Source: Sphingomonas hengshuiensis (GTDB taxonomy: Bacteria > Pseudomonadota > Alphaproteobacteria > Sphingomonadales > Sphingomonadaceae). From it: a DNA stretch of 64,000 nucleotides. Of this stretch, positions 7,154 through 16,071 are shown in pieces (within the stretch, counting starts at the first letter, position 1; the number at the start of each line of letters is the position of its first letter). The stretch covers positions 3,348,001-3,412,000 of the forward strand of contig NZ_CP010836.1 of assembly GCF_000935025.1 (NCBI RefSeq), written 5' to 3'. A program made the translations under genes and the position numbers. The notes under the pieces are model-generated. The model was not told the origin of the DNA, did no database searches, and saw only the letters and a program-made list of their open reading frames with translations.

Positions 7154-7960
7154 ATGCCCCTTCCCCGCCGCGGCTATGCCGATGGACCGTTCGGCCAAAT
7201 CCATTATCGCCGCCTGGGCAGCGGCGCGCCGATCGTGCTGCTCCATCAGGCGCCGATGACGTCGAACCAGTTCGACTTCGTCTATCCCGAACTGGCGGCG
7301 CGCGGGTTCGAGGCGATCGGCATCGACATGCCCGGGTTCGGCATGTCCGACGAAGTCGGCGGCGCGCCCACGGTCGAGGATTATGCCGCGGTCGTGCCCG
7401 CAGTGCTCGACGCACTGGGCATCGCCACCGCCACGGTCGGCGGGCACCATACCGGCGCGCTGGTCTCGGCGGAGGCGGCGGTGCGCTTTCCGGATCGGGT
7501 GCGTGCGGTGGTGCTCAACGGCCCGGCGCTGTTCGACGATGCCGATCGCGCGGGCTTCCAGACCGGGCTGCACCAACGCGAGCTGGGTCTCGTCCCCGCC
7601 CCGGGCGCGGCGCACATGGTGGACATCTTCAACACCCGCGATCGGCTCGCGGCGGGCACGGTGTCGGTCGATCGGCTGAGCGAGTATGTCGTGCAGGCGC
7701 TGGTCGGCCAGTCGCCCTATTGGCACGGCCACCACGCCGCGTTCCACTATCGGATGGAGCCCACGCTGCTGGCGATCCGCCAGCCCACGCTGATCCTGAC
7801 CAACACCGGCGACATGATCCACGACCACGCCCACCGCGCCCGCGCGCTCCGGCCTGATTTCGCGTGGCATTCGCTGGAAGGCGGCGGCATCGACATTGTC
7901 GACCAGCAGCCGGCCGCCTGGGCCGACGCCGTCGCCGCCTTTCTTGCCAGCGTGCCTTAA
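7154..7960 (+). CDS. Alpha/beta-hydrolase-fold protein lacking the catalytic Ser and His
   Basis: A 268-residue alpha/beta-hydrolase-fold protein starting MPLPRRGYADGPFGQIHYRR; upstream in-frame sequence is not protein-like. The oxyanion-hole segment is LLHQAPMTSNQF, and GIDMPGFGMSD follows. The nucleophile elbow reads G97-H98-H99-T100-G101, so His sits where Ser, Asp or Cys should be. The C-terminal segment LEGGGIDIVDQQP has Ile where the catalytic His normally follows the glycines. The acid (TNTGDMIHDHAH) is kept. It is therefore unlikely to be an ordinary esterase. Lyase, isomerase or decarboxylase chemistry, or a binding role, is possible. A similar protein sits at 18253-19086. Its stop codon overlaps the stop of the convergent aldehyde dehydrogenase gene. 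Confidence 0.8.
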   Translation: MPLPRRGYADGPFGQIHYRRLGSGAPIVLLHQAPMTSNQFDFVYPELAARGFEAIGIDMPGFGMSDEVGGAPTVEDYAAVVPAVLDALGIATATVGGHHTGALVSAEAAVRFPDRVRAVVLNGPALFDDADRAGFQTGLHQRELGLVPAPGAAHMVDIFNTRDRLAAGTVSVDRLSEYVVQALVGQSPYWHGHHAAFHYRMEPTLLAIRQPTLILTNTGDMIHDHAHRARALRPDFAWHSLEGGGIDIVDQQPAAWADAVAAFLASVP

Positions 7961-9459
7961 AGCTTCACGGTGATCGCCTTGGTTTCCAGATAGAGGTCCA
8001 GCCCCTCGCGCCCGAATTCGCGGCCCCATCCCGATTGCTTGAACCCGCCGAACGGGATGTTCGAGCCCACCGCGCCATGGCAGTTGACCGAGACATGCCC
8101 CGATCGGATGCGCGACGCCATCCGGTGCGCAGTGGACAGGTCGCGGGTCCAGACGCTGCCCGACAGGCCGAAGACGCTGTCATTCGCCTGGCGCGCGATC
8201 GCGTCCAGATCGTCGGTGCCGAAGCGCTGGATCGCCATCACCGGGCCAAAGACTTCTTCCCGCACCACGCGCATCGCCGGGGTCGTGTCGGTGAAGATCG
8301 TCGGCGCGACGAAATGCCCCGGCCCCTCGACTCGCGTTCCGCCCGCAACCAGCGTCGCGCCCTCGCCCGGCGCCTCGTCGATGAACGCCTCGACGCGCGC
8401 GCGCTGCTTCGCCGAGATCAGCGGGCCGACCTGCGTCGCCGGGTCCATCCCGTGCCCCATCGCCATCCCGCCGACGAAATCGGCGAGCCCGGCGACGAAG
8501 CGGTCATGGATGCGCTCGTGTACGAAGATGCGAGTCCCGGCCATGCAGTTCTGACCCTGGAGGAAGAAGGTCGCCATCGCGACGCCGGGGATCGCCAGGT
8601 CCATGTCGGCATCGTCGAACACCACTACCGGCGATTTGCCGCCCAGTTCGAGCGACAGCTTCTTCAGCGTGTCCGCCGCCGCGCGGATGATGATCTTGCC
8701 CACTTCGGTCGATCCGGTGAAGGCGATCTTGTCGACATCGGGATGCGTGACCAGCGCCGCGCCCGCCACCGCACCATCGCCATTGACGATATTGACCACC
8801 CCTTCCGGAAACCCCGCCTCCAGCACCAGCCGCCCGAGCAGCAGCGCGGAGAGCGGCGTTTCCTCCGCAGGCTTCAACACCACCGTACAGCCCGCCGCCA
8901 GCGCCGGCGCCAGCTTCAGGCACGCCATCGACAGCGGCACGTTCCACGGCACGATCTGCCCGACCACGCCGATCGCCTCGCGCGTGGTATAGGTCAGCGC
9001 CTCGCCCATCGCGCGGACATGCGCGGGCGGCTCGGTGGTGATCCCCTCGATCCGCTCGGCCCAACCGGCATAATAGTCGAACATCTCAACGGCGTTGCGC
9101 ACGGTCAGGTCGGCGATGAAGCGCGGCATCCCGTTGTCGAGCACGTCGAGTTCGGCCAGCACGACCGCGTTCGCCTCGACCAGCAAGGCCAGCCTGCGCA
9201 GCAGCCGCGCGCGCTCGAACCCCGACAGCCGCGACCACGGCCCCTCGAACGCACGCCGCGCCGCCGTAACCGCCAGGTCCACATCCCGCGCCCCGCCCAT
9301 CGCCACATCCGCCAGCAGCGCGCCGGTCGCGGGATCGTGCGTCGCCAGCGTCGCGCCATCCTCCGCCGCGCGCGCGGTGCCGCCGATCAGCAGGTCGAGC
9401 CGCGAATCGAGAAAGGCGCGCGTCTCTGCGCTGACGGGCGGATGGGTGGCTTCGGACAT
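7957..9459 (-). CDS. NAD(P)-dependent aldehyde dehydrogenase
   Basis: A 500-residue aldehyde dehydrogenase. The motifs are complete: PWNVPL at 171-176 and K196 in VVLKPAEETP for cofactor binding, FTGSTEVGK at 247-255, E271 in LELGGKSP as general base, and nucleophile C305 in GQNCMAGTR. The ending GGFKQSGWGREFGREGLDLYLETKAI is typical of betaine-, phenylacetaldehyde- and vanillin-type dehydrogenases. It would oxidise an aldehyde intermediate to the acid in the cytoplasm. It is divergent from the transporter gene, and the shared 154-bp gap holds one copy of the 17-bp dyad. Its stop codon overlaps that of the convergent alpha/beta-hydrolase gene. The substrate is not readable from sequence. Confidence 0.92.
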   Translation of the reverse strand: MSEATHPPVSAETRAFLDSRLDLLIGGTARAAEDGATLATHDPATGALLADVAMGGARDVDLAVTAARRAFEGPWSRLSGFERARLLRRLALLVEANAVVLAELDVLDNGMPRFIADLTVRNAVEMFDYYAGWAERIEGITTEPPAHVRAMGEALTYTTREAIGVVGQIVPWNVPLSMACLKLAPALAAGCTVVLKPAEETPLSALLLGRLVLEAGFPEGVVNIVNGDGAVAGAALVTHPDVDKIAFTGSTEVGKIIIRAAADTLKKLSLELGGKSPVVVFDDADMDLAIPGVAMATFFLQGQNCMAGTRIFVHERIHDRFVAGLADFVGGMAMGHGMDPATQVGPLISAKQRARVEAFIDEAPGEGATLVAGGTRVEGPGHFVAPTIFTDTTPAMRVVREEVFGPVMAIQRFGTDDLDAIARQANDSVFGLSGSVWTRDLSTAHRMASRIRSGHVSVNCHGAVGSNIPFGGFKQSGWGREFGREGLDLYLETKAITVKL

Positions 9460-9532
9460 GATGGGCCGCTCCTGTTGGCTGACTATCGCTCGTATCGTCG
9501 GCGCCCGCGCGATCCGCCGCCCCGCGCGACAC

Positions 9533-9549
9533 TATCCGCCCTGCGAACA
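9533..9549. promoter_or_regulatory. 17-bp dyad, site 1 (putative operator)
   Basis: Reads tatccg, ccctg, cgaaca. It lies between the divergent aldehyde dehydrogenase (start 9459) and transporter (start 9614) genes, in a position to control both. It is one of eleven sites sharing 6-bp arms separated by 5 nt. Confidence 0.45.
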
Positions 9550-9613
9550 ATCGCTCGCCTATTATGGCGTCCGCCGCTTGATTCCAATCTGCTGCACCGC
9601 AAAAGGAACCCCT

Positions 9614-10984
9614 ATGCAGCACAGCCCGGCCACCGGCCAACCCGTCCCCTTCGCTACGAAGCTCTTCTACGGCGTCGGCCAGATGGGCGGGCAGGTGTTT
9701 CGCGACACCCCCGCCGTGCTGTTGCCGGTGTTCATGATCACGATGCTGGGCATCCCCGCCTGGCTGGCCGGGCTGGTGGTGCTGTTGCCAAAGCTGTGGG
9801 TGATCGTGTGCGACCCGCTGATGGGCAATCTGTCCGACCGAGTCGAGCCGCGCCGGGGGCGTGCGCCGTTCCTGCTCGCAGGGGCGCTGGCCGCTTCGCT
9901 CGGCTTCGCGCTGTTGTTCGCCTATACCGAATATTCCTCGCCCAATGTCGCGGCGGCGGTGATCTGCCTGGTGTTCCTGCTCGCATCGACCGGGTTCAGC
10001 GCGTTTTCCGTCCCCTATCTCGCGCTTGCCGCCGAATTGTCGGAGGATGCGAACGAGCGGACGCGCATCCTGGTCTATCGCATGGTCTTCACGATCGCAG
10101 GCGTCCTGCTCGGCGTCGGCGTCGCGCAGCCGCTCGTATTCTGGATGGGCGGGGGCGAGACCGGATGGCGCGGCATGGGGCTGATCCTCGGGGCGATCCT
10201 GTGCGTCTCGATGGCCGCCACCGCGCTGGGCTTCTGGCGGTTCCGCGCCAGCACGGTCACCGCTGGCCCGATCAGCCTGCTCGCCCAGATGCGGATCGCC
10301 GCGCGCAACCGCCCGTTCCGCCTGCTCACCGGCATGCAATTCGTCCTGACACTGGCGCAGGCATGCGGCTATTCGGTGGTCGGGCTGGTGTTCCTCTATC
10401 CGATCGGCAACATCACGCTGCTGCCGGCATTCATCATCGCGATGAGCGTGTCGGGGCTGCTCAGCCAGCCGCTATGGATGAAGACCTCCGCCCGCTACGG
10501 CAAGCTGCCGATGTTCGTGGTGGCGACGCTGGGTTGGACCCTGGTCACCTTTAGCTGGTATCTGGTCGGCAGCGCCGGGACCGATACCGTCACGGTGCCG
10601 CTGATGGGCGCGATGCCGGTCGAAGAAATGCTGGTGCTGGTGCGCGGGCTGGTGATCGGGGTGTTCAACTCGGGCTTCGTACTGCTCGCCATCTCGATGC
10701 TGACCGACACGATCAACCATGGCCGCGAGAATGAGGCGACACCGGCCGACGGTGCGCTGGCGGGTATCTTCACCGCGACCGAGAAGCTGGCCTTCGCGGT
10801 CGGCCCGGCGCTGGGCGGCGTGCTGCTCAGCGCGATGGGGCTGCAATCCTCCACGCACGGCGCGATCGTCCAGAGCCCGGAGGCGATCCGCGCGATCCTG
10901 CTGCTCTATTCGCTGGTCCCCGGCGGCTTCGCGCTGCTGTCGCTGCTGTTCCTGCGCAACTATCGCCGCAGCTTCGGGCGGTAG
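9614..10984 (+). CDS. GPH/MFS-type cation symporter (sugar or organic acid uptake)
   Basis: A 456-residue inner-membrane transporter of the glycoside-pentoside-hexuronide (MFS_2) group with about 12 hydrophobic segments. The start is MQHSPATGQPVPFATKLFYG at 9614, preceded by an aaaagga site. The family loop D-P-L-M-G-N-L-S-D-R follows the second segment (CDPLMGNLSDRVEPRRGRAPF). Another family-like region is VPYLALAAELSEDANERTRI. It probably imports the pathway substrate or an intermediate across the cytoplasmic membrane with H+ or Na+. It is divergent from an aldehyde dehydrogenase with a shared putative operator. The downstream gap holds a 96-bp palindromic repeat. Confidence 0.85.
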   Translation: MQHSPATGQPVPFATKLFYGVGQMGGQVFRDTPAVLLPVFMITMLGIPAWLAGLVVLLPKLWVIVCDPLMGNLSDRVEPRRGRAPFLLAGALAASLGFALLFAYTEYSSPNVAAAVICLVFLLASTGFSAFSVPYLALAAELSEDANERTRILVYRMVFTIAGVLLGVGVAQPLVFWMGGGETGWRGMGLILGAILCVSMAATALGFWRFRASTVTAGPISLLAQMRIAARNRPFRLLTGMQFVLTLAQACGYSVVGLVFLYPIGNITLLPAFIIAMSVSGLLSQPLWMKTSARYGKLPMFVVATLGWTLVTFSWYLVGSAGTDTVTVPLMGAMPVEEMLVLVRGLVIGVFNSGFVLLAISMLTDTINHGRENEATPADGALAGIFTATEKLAFAVGPALGGVLLSAMGLQSSTHGAIVQSPEAIRAILLLYSLVPGGFALLSLLFLRNYRRSFGR

Positions 10985-11037
10985 CGGGCAGTTCCCCCGC
11001 GAAGGCGCAGGGGTGGCATGGGGCAACCATAGACGCT

Positions 11038-11133
11038 GTCATCCCAGCGCAGGCTGGGATCCATTTATCAGCTCCGCTGGACAGTAAAGCGCAGACGGAG
11101 CACCGAATGGATCCTGACTTTCGTCAGGATGAC
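11038..11133 (+). repeat. 96-bp interspersed palindromic repeat, copy 1
   Basis: The element is bounded by gtcatcc and ggatgac and holds two hairpins: atcccagc/gctgggat (11041-11060) and atcctgac/gtcaggat (11111-11130). The same layout and length recurs at 23750-23845 and inverted at 46686-46781, with a diverged copy at 42025-42119. It has no coding capacity and lies downstream of the transporter gene. A further partial palindrome (ccagggt ... accctgg) follows within about 11180-11210. Confidence 0.85.
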
Positions 11134-11276
11134 GGTGTTCTCTCATTTGCGATTCCCCTGCATGAAAGCGGGAGCCCAGGGTCGCAGGCACACCGCCCGT
11201 AACCCTGGATTCCAGCCTTCGCAGGAAAGCGATTTTCAGACCGGACGCACGCTTACCGCACGTCCAGCCCATCACC

Positions 11277-12140
11277 TCAGTCGCGCGCCCATTGCTTCTC
11301 GAACGCCCAGACATCGTCGAAGCCGATCAGCGAGCAGAACTGCTTGAAATCGAACATCGGGATTCCCTCGGGCTGGGGGTGGCCCTCGGTCTTCATCCGG
11401 CGCAGCGCGGTTTCGATCGCGGCGGCGGAGATCAGGCTGGTCATCGACGGGAAGATCGCAAAGGCATAGCCGATCTCCTCCATCTCCGCCGCGCTCAGCA
11501 TCGGCGTGACGCCGCCATTGGCCATATTGGCCATGCACGGCGCCTCGATCGCCTCGCAGGCAATCCGCATTTCCTCCACGCTGTGCAATGCCTCGGGGAA
11601 GATCACATCGGCCCCCGCCGCGCGATAGGCGTGGCAGCGCGCAAGCATCGCGTCGAACCCCTCGCCCGCGCGGGCATCGGTGCGCGCCAGGATCAGCGTG
11701 TCGGGCTCGCGCCGCGCGGCGCAGGCGACCTTGATCTTCTCGACCATGTCGTCGGTCGAAATCACTCGCTTGAACGGCGTGTGGCCGCATTTCTTGGGGA
11801 ATTCCTGATCCTCGATCTGGATCGCGGTGACCCCCGCTTCCTCATAGCCGCGTACGGTGTGGTGGACGTTGAGCAGCCCGCCATAGCCGGTATCGGCGTC
11901 CGCGATCACCGCGCCGTCCGAACTGCGCACCAACGTCGCCATCCGGTCCAGCATCTGGGTGAAGGTCGCGATCCCCGCATCGGGCAGGCCATAGGCAGAG
12001 GCAGTCATCCAATAGCCGGTGCCATAGACGATATCGACGCCGACATGGTTGGCGATCGCGGCGGTGATCATGTCCTGAATGCCCGGCGCGACGAAGAAGG
12101 TGCCGCTTTCCAGCTTCTGGCGGACGATCGGATTAGCCAT
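11277..12140 (-). CDS. Isocitrate lyase/PEP mutase superfamily C-C lyase
   Basis: A 287-residue TIM-barrel protein of the isocitrate lyase/PEP mutase superfamily. The metal-binding acidic segment is ADADTGYGG. The catalytic loop is QIEDQEFPKKCGHTPFKRVI, with the KKCGH motif of true C-C lyases such as 2-methylisocitrate, dimethylmalate or oxaloacetate-type enzymes. ILARTDARAGEGFDAMLAR follows. PEP mutases and hydrolases lack that Cys motif, so cleavage of a 2-hydroxy dicarboxylate or tricarboxylate into pyruvate or glyoxylate plus a second acid is expected. It is the last gene of hyuA-hyuB-leuC-leuD-lyase and overlaps leuD by 8 bp. An aconitase-type LeuCD feeding a C-C lyase parallels methylcitrate and dimethylmalate pathways. 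Confidence 0.87.
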   Translation of the reverse strand: MANPIVRQKLESGTFFVAPGIQDMITAAIANHVGVDIVYGTGYWMTASAYGLPDAGIATFTQMLDRMATLVRSSDGAVIADADTGYGGLLNVHHTVRGYEEAGVTAIQIEDQEFPKKCGHTPFKRVISTDDMVEKIKVACAARREPDTLILARTDARAGEGFDAMLARCHAYRAAGADVIFPEALHSVEEMRIACEAIEAPCMANMANGGVTPMLSAAEMEEIGYAFAIFPSMTSLISAAAIETALRRMKTEGHPQPEGIPMFDFKQFCSLIGFDDVWAFEKQWARD

Positions 12141-12765
12141 GGTTCGGTTCCTGTGTGTCGGCGGTCCACAGCCAGGGCTGGACCGCTTGTTGGTGAAGCT
12201 GGAACGCGCGGATCGCGTCGGCGTGGCGGGCGCGGATCAAGTCGATCTCATCCCAGCCATTGACCAGCGAGTCGCGCTGGCGCGGGGGGACGTCGAAGCC
12301 GATCGCCGCGCCGTCGGCCAGCCGGATCGCGCCGGCGGGCAGATCGACGGTAAGCGCGCGCCCCGCCTCCGCTTCGGCCAGCAACCGCTTATGGGGTTCG
12401 CTGCCCAGCGTGATCGGCAACATCCCGTTCTTGAAGCAATTGCCCTGGAATATCTCGCCGAAGCTGGGCGCGATGACGCAGCGTATCCCGAGCGCGTGCA
12501 GCGCCCAGGGCGCGTGCTCGCGACTCGATCCGCAGCCGAAATTGGCGCCGGTGACGAGTATCCGCGCCCGGTCCCAGGGCGCGCGCGACAGGACGAAATC
12601 CAGCTCGCGCCCCTCGGCATCGAACCGCCAGTCGTGAAAGGCGTATCGCCCCAGCCCATCCTTGCCGGTGATCAACAGGAAGCGCGCGGGGAACAGGATG
12701 TCGGTGTCGATATCGGCCACCGGCAGCGGTGCCGCAACCGAGTTCAGCGTGGTGAAGGGTTCCAT
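12133..12765 (-). CDS. leuD: 3-isopropylmalate dehydratase small subunit-like protein (second LeuD)
   Basis: A 210-residue LeuD-family protein. It begins MEPFTTLNSVAAPLPVADIDTDILFPARFL and carries VTGANFGCGSSREHAPWAL around residues 71-89. The C-terminal Trp-rich ending (QPWLW) is family-like. It starts 4 bp after leuC and overlaps the lyase start by 8 bp, so the three are translated as a unit. With LeuC it would isomerise the product of hydantoinase-type ring opening before C-C cleavage. The presence of two distinct LeuCD pairs 12 kb apart in one catabolic region argues against a housekeeping leucine role for at least one of them. Confidence 0.87.
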   Translation of the reverse strand: MEPFTTLNSVAAPLPVADIDTDILFPARFLLITGKDGLGRYAFHDWRFDAEGRELDFVLSRAPWDRARILVTGANFGCGSSREHAPWALHALGIRCVIAPSFGEIFQGNCFKNGMLPITLGSEPHKRLLAEAEAGRALTVDLPAGAIRLADGAAIGFDVPPRQRDSLVNGWDEIDLIRARHADAIRAFQLHQQAVQPWLWTADTQEPNHG

Positions 12766-12769
12766 GCGC

Positions 12770-14167
12770 TCAGCCCAGCGTCCGCACGTCGACGATGCGC
12801 CCGGTCACTGCCGCCGCCGCCGCCATGGCCGGGCTCATCAGGTGGGTGCGCGCCCCCGCGCCCTGCCGCCCTTCGAAATTGCGGTTGGAAGTGGAGGCGC
12901 AGCGCGTGCCGCTGGCCAGCCGATCGTCGTTCATCGCGACGCACAGCGAACAGCCCGCATCGCGCCACGAAAAGCCGGCATCGGTGAACACCCGGTCCAG
13001 CCCCTCCTCCTCCGCCTGCCGCTTGATCAGCCCCGATCCGGGGACGACCAGCGCCTGCACGCCCGCCGCAACCCGGCGCCCGCGCACCACCGCGGCGGCG
13101 GCGCGCAAATCCTCGATCCGGCTGTTGGTACAGCTTCCGATAAACACCGCGTCGATCGGCGTCCCCGCGAGCCTCTGCCCGGCGGTCAGCCCCATATAGT
13201 CCAGCGCCTGCCGGTCCTTGACGGTCGCCGGCGCGGGGATTCCGGCGTCGATGGCGATCCCCTGATCGGGGCTGGTGCCCCATGTCACCATCGGTGCGAG
13301 CCGCGAGACGTCGAACGTCTCCACGCGGTCGAACGCCGCCCCGGCATCGGTGGAAAGCGTCCGCCAATAGGCGGCGGCGCGCGTCCAGTCCGCCCCCTTG
13401 GGCGCGCGTGGGCGCCCCTCGACATAGGCGAGCGTCGTCGCGTCGGGCGCGATCAGCCCGGTGCGCGATCCCGCCTCGATGCTCATGTTGCACAGCGTCA
13501 TCCGCGCCTCCATCGACATCGCCGCAACCGCCGCGCCGCGATACTCGATCGCGTGCCCCGCAGCGCCCGATGCGCCGATGCGCGCGATCAGCGCCAGGAT
13601 CACGTCCTTGGCCCCCACCCCATCGCCCAGCCGTCCGCGCAGTTCCACCGCCATCGTCCGCGCCTTGCGCTGCGGCAGCACCCCCGTCGCCAGCACACAG
13701 GCGCATTCGCTGGTGCCGATCCCGAACGCCAGCGCGCCGAACGCGCCGTGCGTCGCGGTATGGCTGTCGCCGCAGACCAACGTGATGCCGGGCAGCGTAA
13801 AGCCCTGTTCGGGGCCGACGATATGGACGATCCCCTGCCGCGCATCGTCGAGCGACAGATAGTCGATCCCGTGCCGCGCGCAATTCTCGGCATGCAGCGC
13901 CACCTGTGCCCGCGCCTTGGGATCGGCGATCGGCCGGTCGCGGTTGCGCGTCGGCACGGCATGGTCGGCCAGCCCCAGATGCGCGGCGGGGCGCGCGACC
14001 GCCAGCCCCTTGCCCTCGATCTCGGCAAAGGCCTGCGGGCTGCTCACTTCGTGGAGCAACTGCCGATCGATATGGAGCAGCGCGCTGTCGGCATCGAGCG
14101 GGGCGACGACATGCGCATCCCACAATTTCTCGTACAGCGTGCGCGGCGCGGGCTTCGGGGCATCCAT
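12770..14167 (-). CDS. leuC: 3-isopropylmalate dehydratase large subunit-like protein (second LeuC)
   Basis: A 465-residue aconitase-superfamily protein of normal LeuC length. The start at 14167 gives [21 protein letters not shown]; the longer open frame upstream is low-complexity antisense sequence. Motifs are [23 protein letters not shown], then the Fe-S ligands in [12 protein letters not shown] and GCSLCVAMN, and the [11 protein letters not shown] ending. It lies 10 bp downstream of hyuB and 4 bp upstream of leuD. It probably converts a 2-hydroxy di- or tricarboxylate to its 3-hydroxy isomer in the hyuAB-leuCD-lyase operon. True leucine biosynthesis cannot be excluded by sequence alone, but leuA and leuB are absent. 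Confidence 0.9.
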   Translation of the reverse strand: MDAPKPAPRTLYEKLWDAHVVAPLDADSALLHIDRQLLHEVSSPQAFAEIEGKGLAVARPAAHLGLADHAVPTRNRDRPIADPKARAQVALHAENCARHGIDYLSLDDARQGIVHIVGPEQGFTLPGITLVCGDSHTATHGAFGALAFGIGTSECACVLATGVLPQRKARTMAVELRGRLGDGVGAKDVILALIARIGASGAAGHAIEYRGAAVAAMSMEARMTLCNMSIEAGSRTGLIAPDATTLAYVEGRPRAPKGADWTRAAAYWRTLSTDAGAAFDRVETFDVSRLAPMVTWGTSPDQGIAIDAGIPAPATVKDRQALDYMGLTAGQRLAGTPIDAVFIGSCTNSRIEDLRAAAAVVRGRRVAAGVQALVVPGSGLIKRQAEEEGLDRVFTDAGFSWRDAGCSLCVAMNDDRLASGTRCASTSNRNFEGRQGAGARTHLMSPAMAAAAAVTGRIVDVRTLG

Positions 14168-14177
14168 TCCGGGGTCT

Positions 14178-16061
14178 TTATTCGGCGGCTTCGGCAAGCG
14201 GCTCCGCCCGCCACACCGGCGCCTTGGGCGGCTCCAGCCCGGTTTCGGCGAGGCAGCGGCTGCGCAGTGCCTCGATCTCCGCGCCGAAATCGAACACCTG
14301 GATTTCGCCGCGCGCGCTGCGCAGCTCGGTGCGCAGCGCCTCGGTCGCCGCCGCATCGACGCTGCCATCGTCGGCGATCACCACGCCGTAAGCGCGGGCG
14401 CCCTCGCGCGTGACCAGCCCCTGCACGATTTCCTTCGCGACCAGCGCCGGGTCGCGGTCATAGGGATCGCCCCAGCCGCCGCCGCCCCAGGTGATGAAGT
14501 GCAACACGTCGTCGCGCTCGACCGCGAGGTCCTCGACCTTGTTGCCCACCACGCTGCGCGTGCCGTCGGCCTTTTCCAGGATCTTGCGCGCGCGGGCGCC
14601 GGGCGCGCCGCCGTTGACGCCCCAGGGCGGCACGAACCAGCGATCGTCGTGGATCGCGATCACGCCCGGCTCGAGGAAGCGATACGCCATCAGGATGCCG
14701 TTGCCGCCACGGTGCAGCCCCGCGCCACCCGAATCGGGGATCGTCTCGTACCGCTCGATCCGCAGCGGGAAATAGCGTTCTAGGAACTCGTTGGGCACAT
14801 TGGTAAAGCCCGGCCACAGCGAATGCCCGTCCGGCCCGTCGCCCAGCGGCCGCCCCGGAATCCCGCCAAAGCCGATCTGGAAGAGCTGGAAATACTGGCC
14901 GTTCCGGTCGGTGCCCGAGTAGAACAGATGCGGGCTCGACGAGAAACCGGCGGCGTTGAGGAACTCCGGCGTCTTCTGCCCCAGCAGCCCGCCCATGATG
15001 TCGAACAACCGCCCCAGCGCGTGCGTCCGCCCCGACAGCGCGGCGGGAAAGCGCGGCTTGAGCAGCGATCCTTCGGGAATCCGCACGTCGATCAGGTCGT
15101 AATAGCCGTCGTTGAACAGGATCTGCGGATCGAAGACCATGATCATGTAGATGCCGAAGAACATGCGCATCATGTTCTCGTTCAGCAGGAAGTTGATCGA
15201 TGCCTTGCTCTGCGGATCGGTGCCGTCAAAATCGAGCACGACGCGGCCATTCTCGCGCCACATCGTGCATTTGATCTTGTACGGGCCATAGCCCATGCCG
15301 TCGTCGCAGATATAATCTTCGAAGCTGACCTTATCCTCGCTGATCGCATTGCCGATCAGCGTCTGCATCGCGCGGTGGTTGCGCGCCAGCAGTTCCTCGC
15401 ACGCCGAGACGAGCACGTCGTCGCCGAAGCGCTCCGCCATCTCGACCACGCGCCGCGCCGCGACCCGGCACGATGCGATCAGCGCGTTCAGATCGGCCTT
15501 GCACCAATCGGGCGTCCGCACCTGATGCAGGATCAGCGCGACGAGATCGGCATTATACGCGCCGCGCTTGTAGATTTTCACCGGCGGGATGCGCACGCCT
15601 TCCTGAAAGATCGAGGTCGCGTCGATCGGCATCGACCCCGCCACCTTGCCGCCAATATCCGACTGGTGCCCGAACATCGAGGTATAGGCGATCAACCGCC
15701 CATCCTTGAACACCGGCAACAGCACCAGCCAGTCGTTGCAATGGCTGATCGCACCCTCCACCGAATAGGGGTCGGACAGCAGGATCATGTCCCCCTCCTC
15801 GACCGTGCCTTCATACCCGTCGAGGAACGGGCCGATATAGCTGCCGAACTGGCCGACGATCATCCGCCCCTTGTGATCGGCGATCAGCGGGAAAGCGTCG
15901 CCCTGTTCGCGGATGCCGGGCGACATCGCGGTGCGAACCAGCGTGGCGTCCATTTCGACGCGGGCGTTGCGCAGCGCATTCTCGATGATGTCGAGCGTGA
16001 CGGGATCGATCGCGACGGTGGCGAACGGCGTATCGTTGGTCTGGACGATCTGTGCGGACAT
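14178..16061 (-). CDS. Hydantoinase B/oxoprolinase-type subunit
   Basis: A 627-residue HyuB-family protein, partner of the HyuA subunit encoded just upstream. Typical segments are [51 protein letters not shown] and [15 protein letters not shown]. In the C-terminal half come [15 protein letters not shown] and [29 protein letters not shown]. The family includes ATP-dependent N-methylhydantoinase, 5-oxoprolinase, caprolactamase and acetone/acetophenone carboxylase subunits, so either lactam/hydantoin opening or carboxylation is possible. It is separated by 10 bp from hyuA and 10 bp from leuC. The leuCD and lyase genes downstream suggest its product is a polycarboxylic acid. Confidence 0.87.
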   Translation of the reverse strand: MSAQIVQTNDTPFATVAIDPVTLDIIENALRNARVEMDATLVRTAMSPGIREQGDAFPLIADHKGRMIVGQFGSYIGPFLDGYEGTVEEGDMILLSDPYSVEGAISHCNDWLVLLPVFKDGRLIAYTSMFGHQSDIGGKVAGSMPIDATSIFQEGVRIPPVKIYKRGAYNADLVALILHQVRTPDWCKADLNALIASCRVAARRVVEMAERFGDDVLVSACEELLARNHRAMQTLIGNAISEDKVSFEDYICDDGMGYGPYKIKCTMWRENGRVVLDFDGTDPQSKASINFLLNENMMRMFFGIYMIMVFDPQILFNDGYYDLIDVRIPEGSLLKPRFPAALSGRTHALGRLFDIMGGLLGQKTPEFLNAAGFSSSPHLFYSGTDRNGQYFQLFQIGFGGIPGRPLGDGPDGHSLWPGFTNVPNEFLERYFPLRIERYETIPDSGGAGLHRGGNGILMAYRFLEPGVIAIHDDRWFVPPWGVNGGAPGARARKILEKADGTRSVVGNKVEDLAVERDDVLHFITWGGGGWGDPYDRDPALVAKEIVQGLVTREGARAYGVVIADDGSVDAAATEALRTELRSARGEIQVFDFGAEIEALRSRCLAETGLEPPKAPVWRAEPLAEAAE

Positions 16062-16071
16062 GGTGTGGGCC

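Noticed and set aside
7864..10554. Plus-strand open frame of 896 codons
   Set aside because: It runs antisense to the aldehyde dehydrogenase and out of frame with the transporter, and is Arg/His-rich without any motif.
1..14167. Leucine biosynthesis operon
   Set aside because: Only leuCD-type genes are present, twice, surrounded by catabolic genes. No 2-isopropylmalate synthase or 3-isopropylmalate dehydrogenase is seen.
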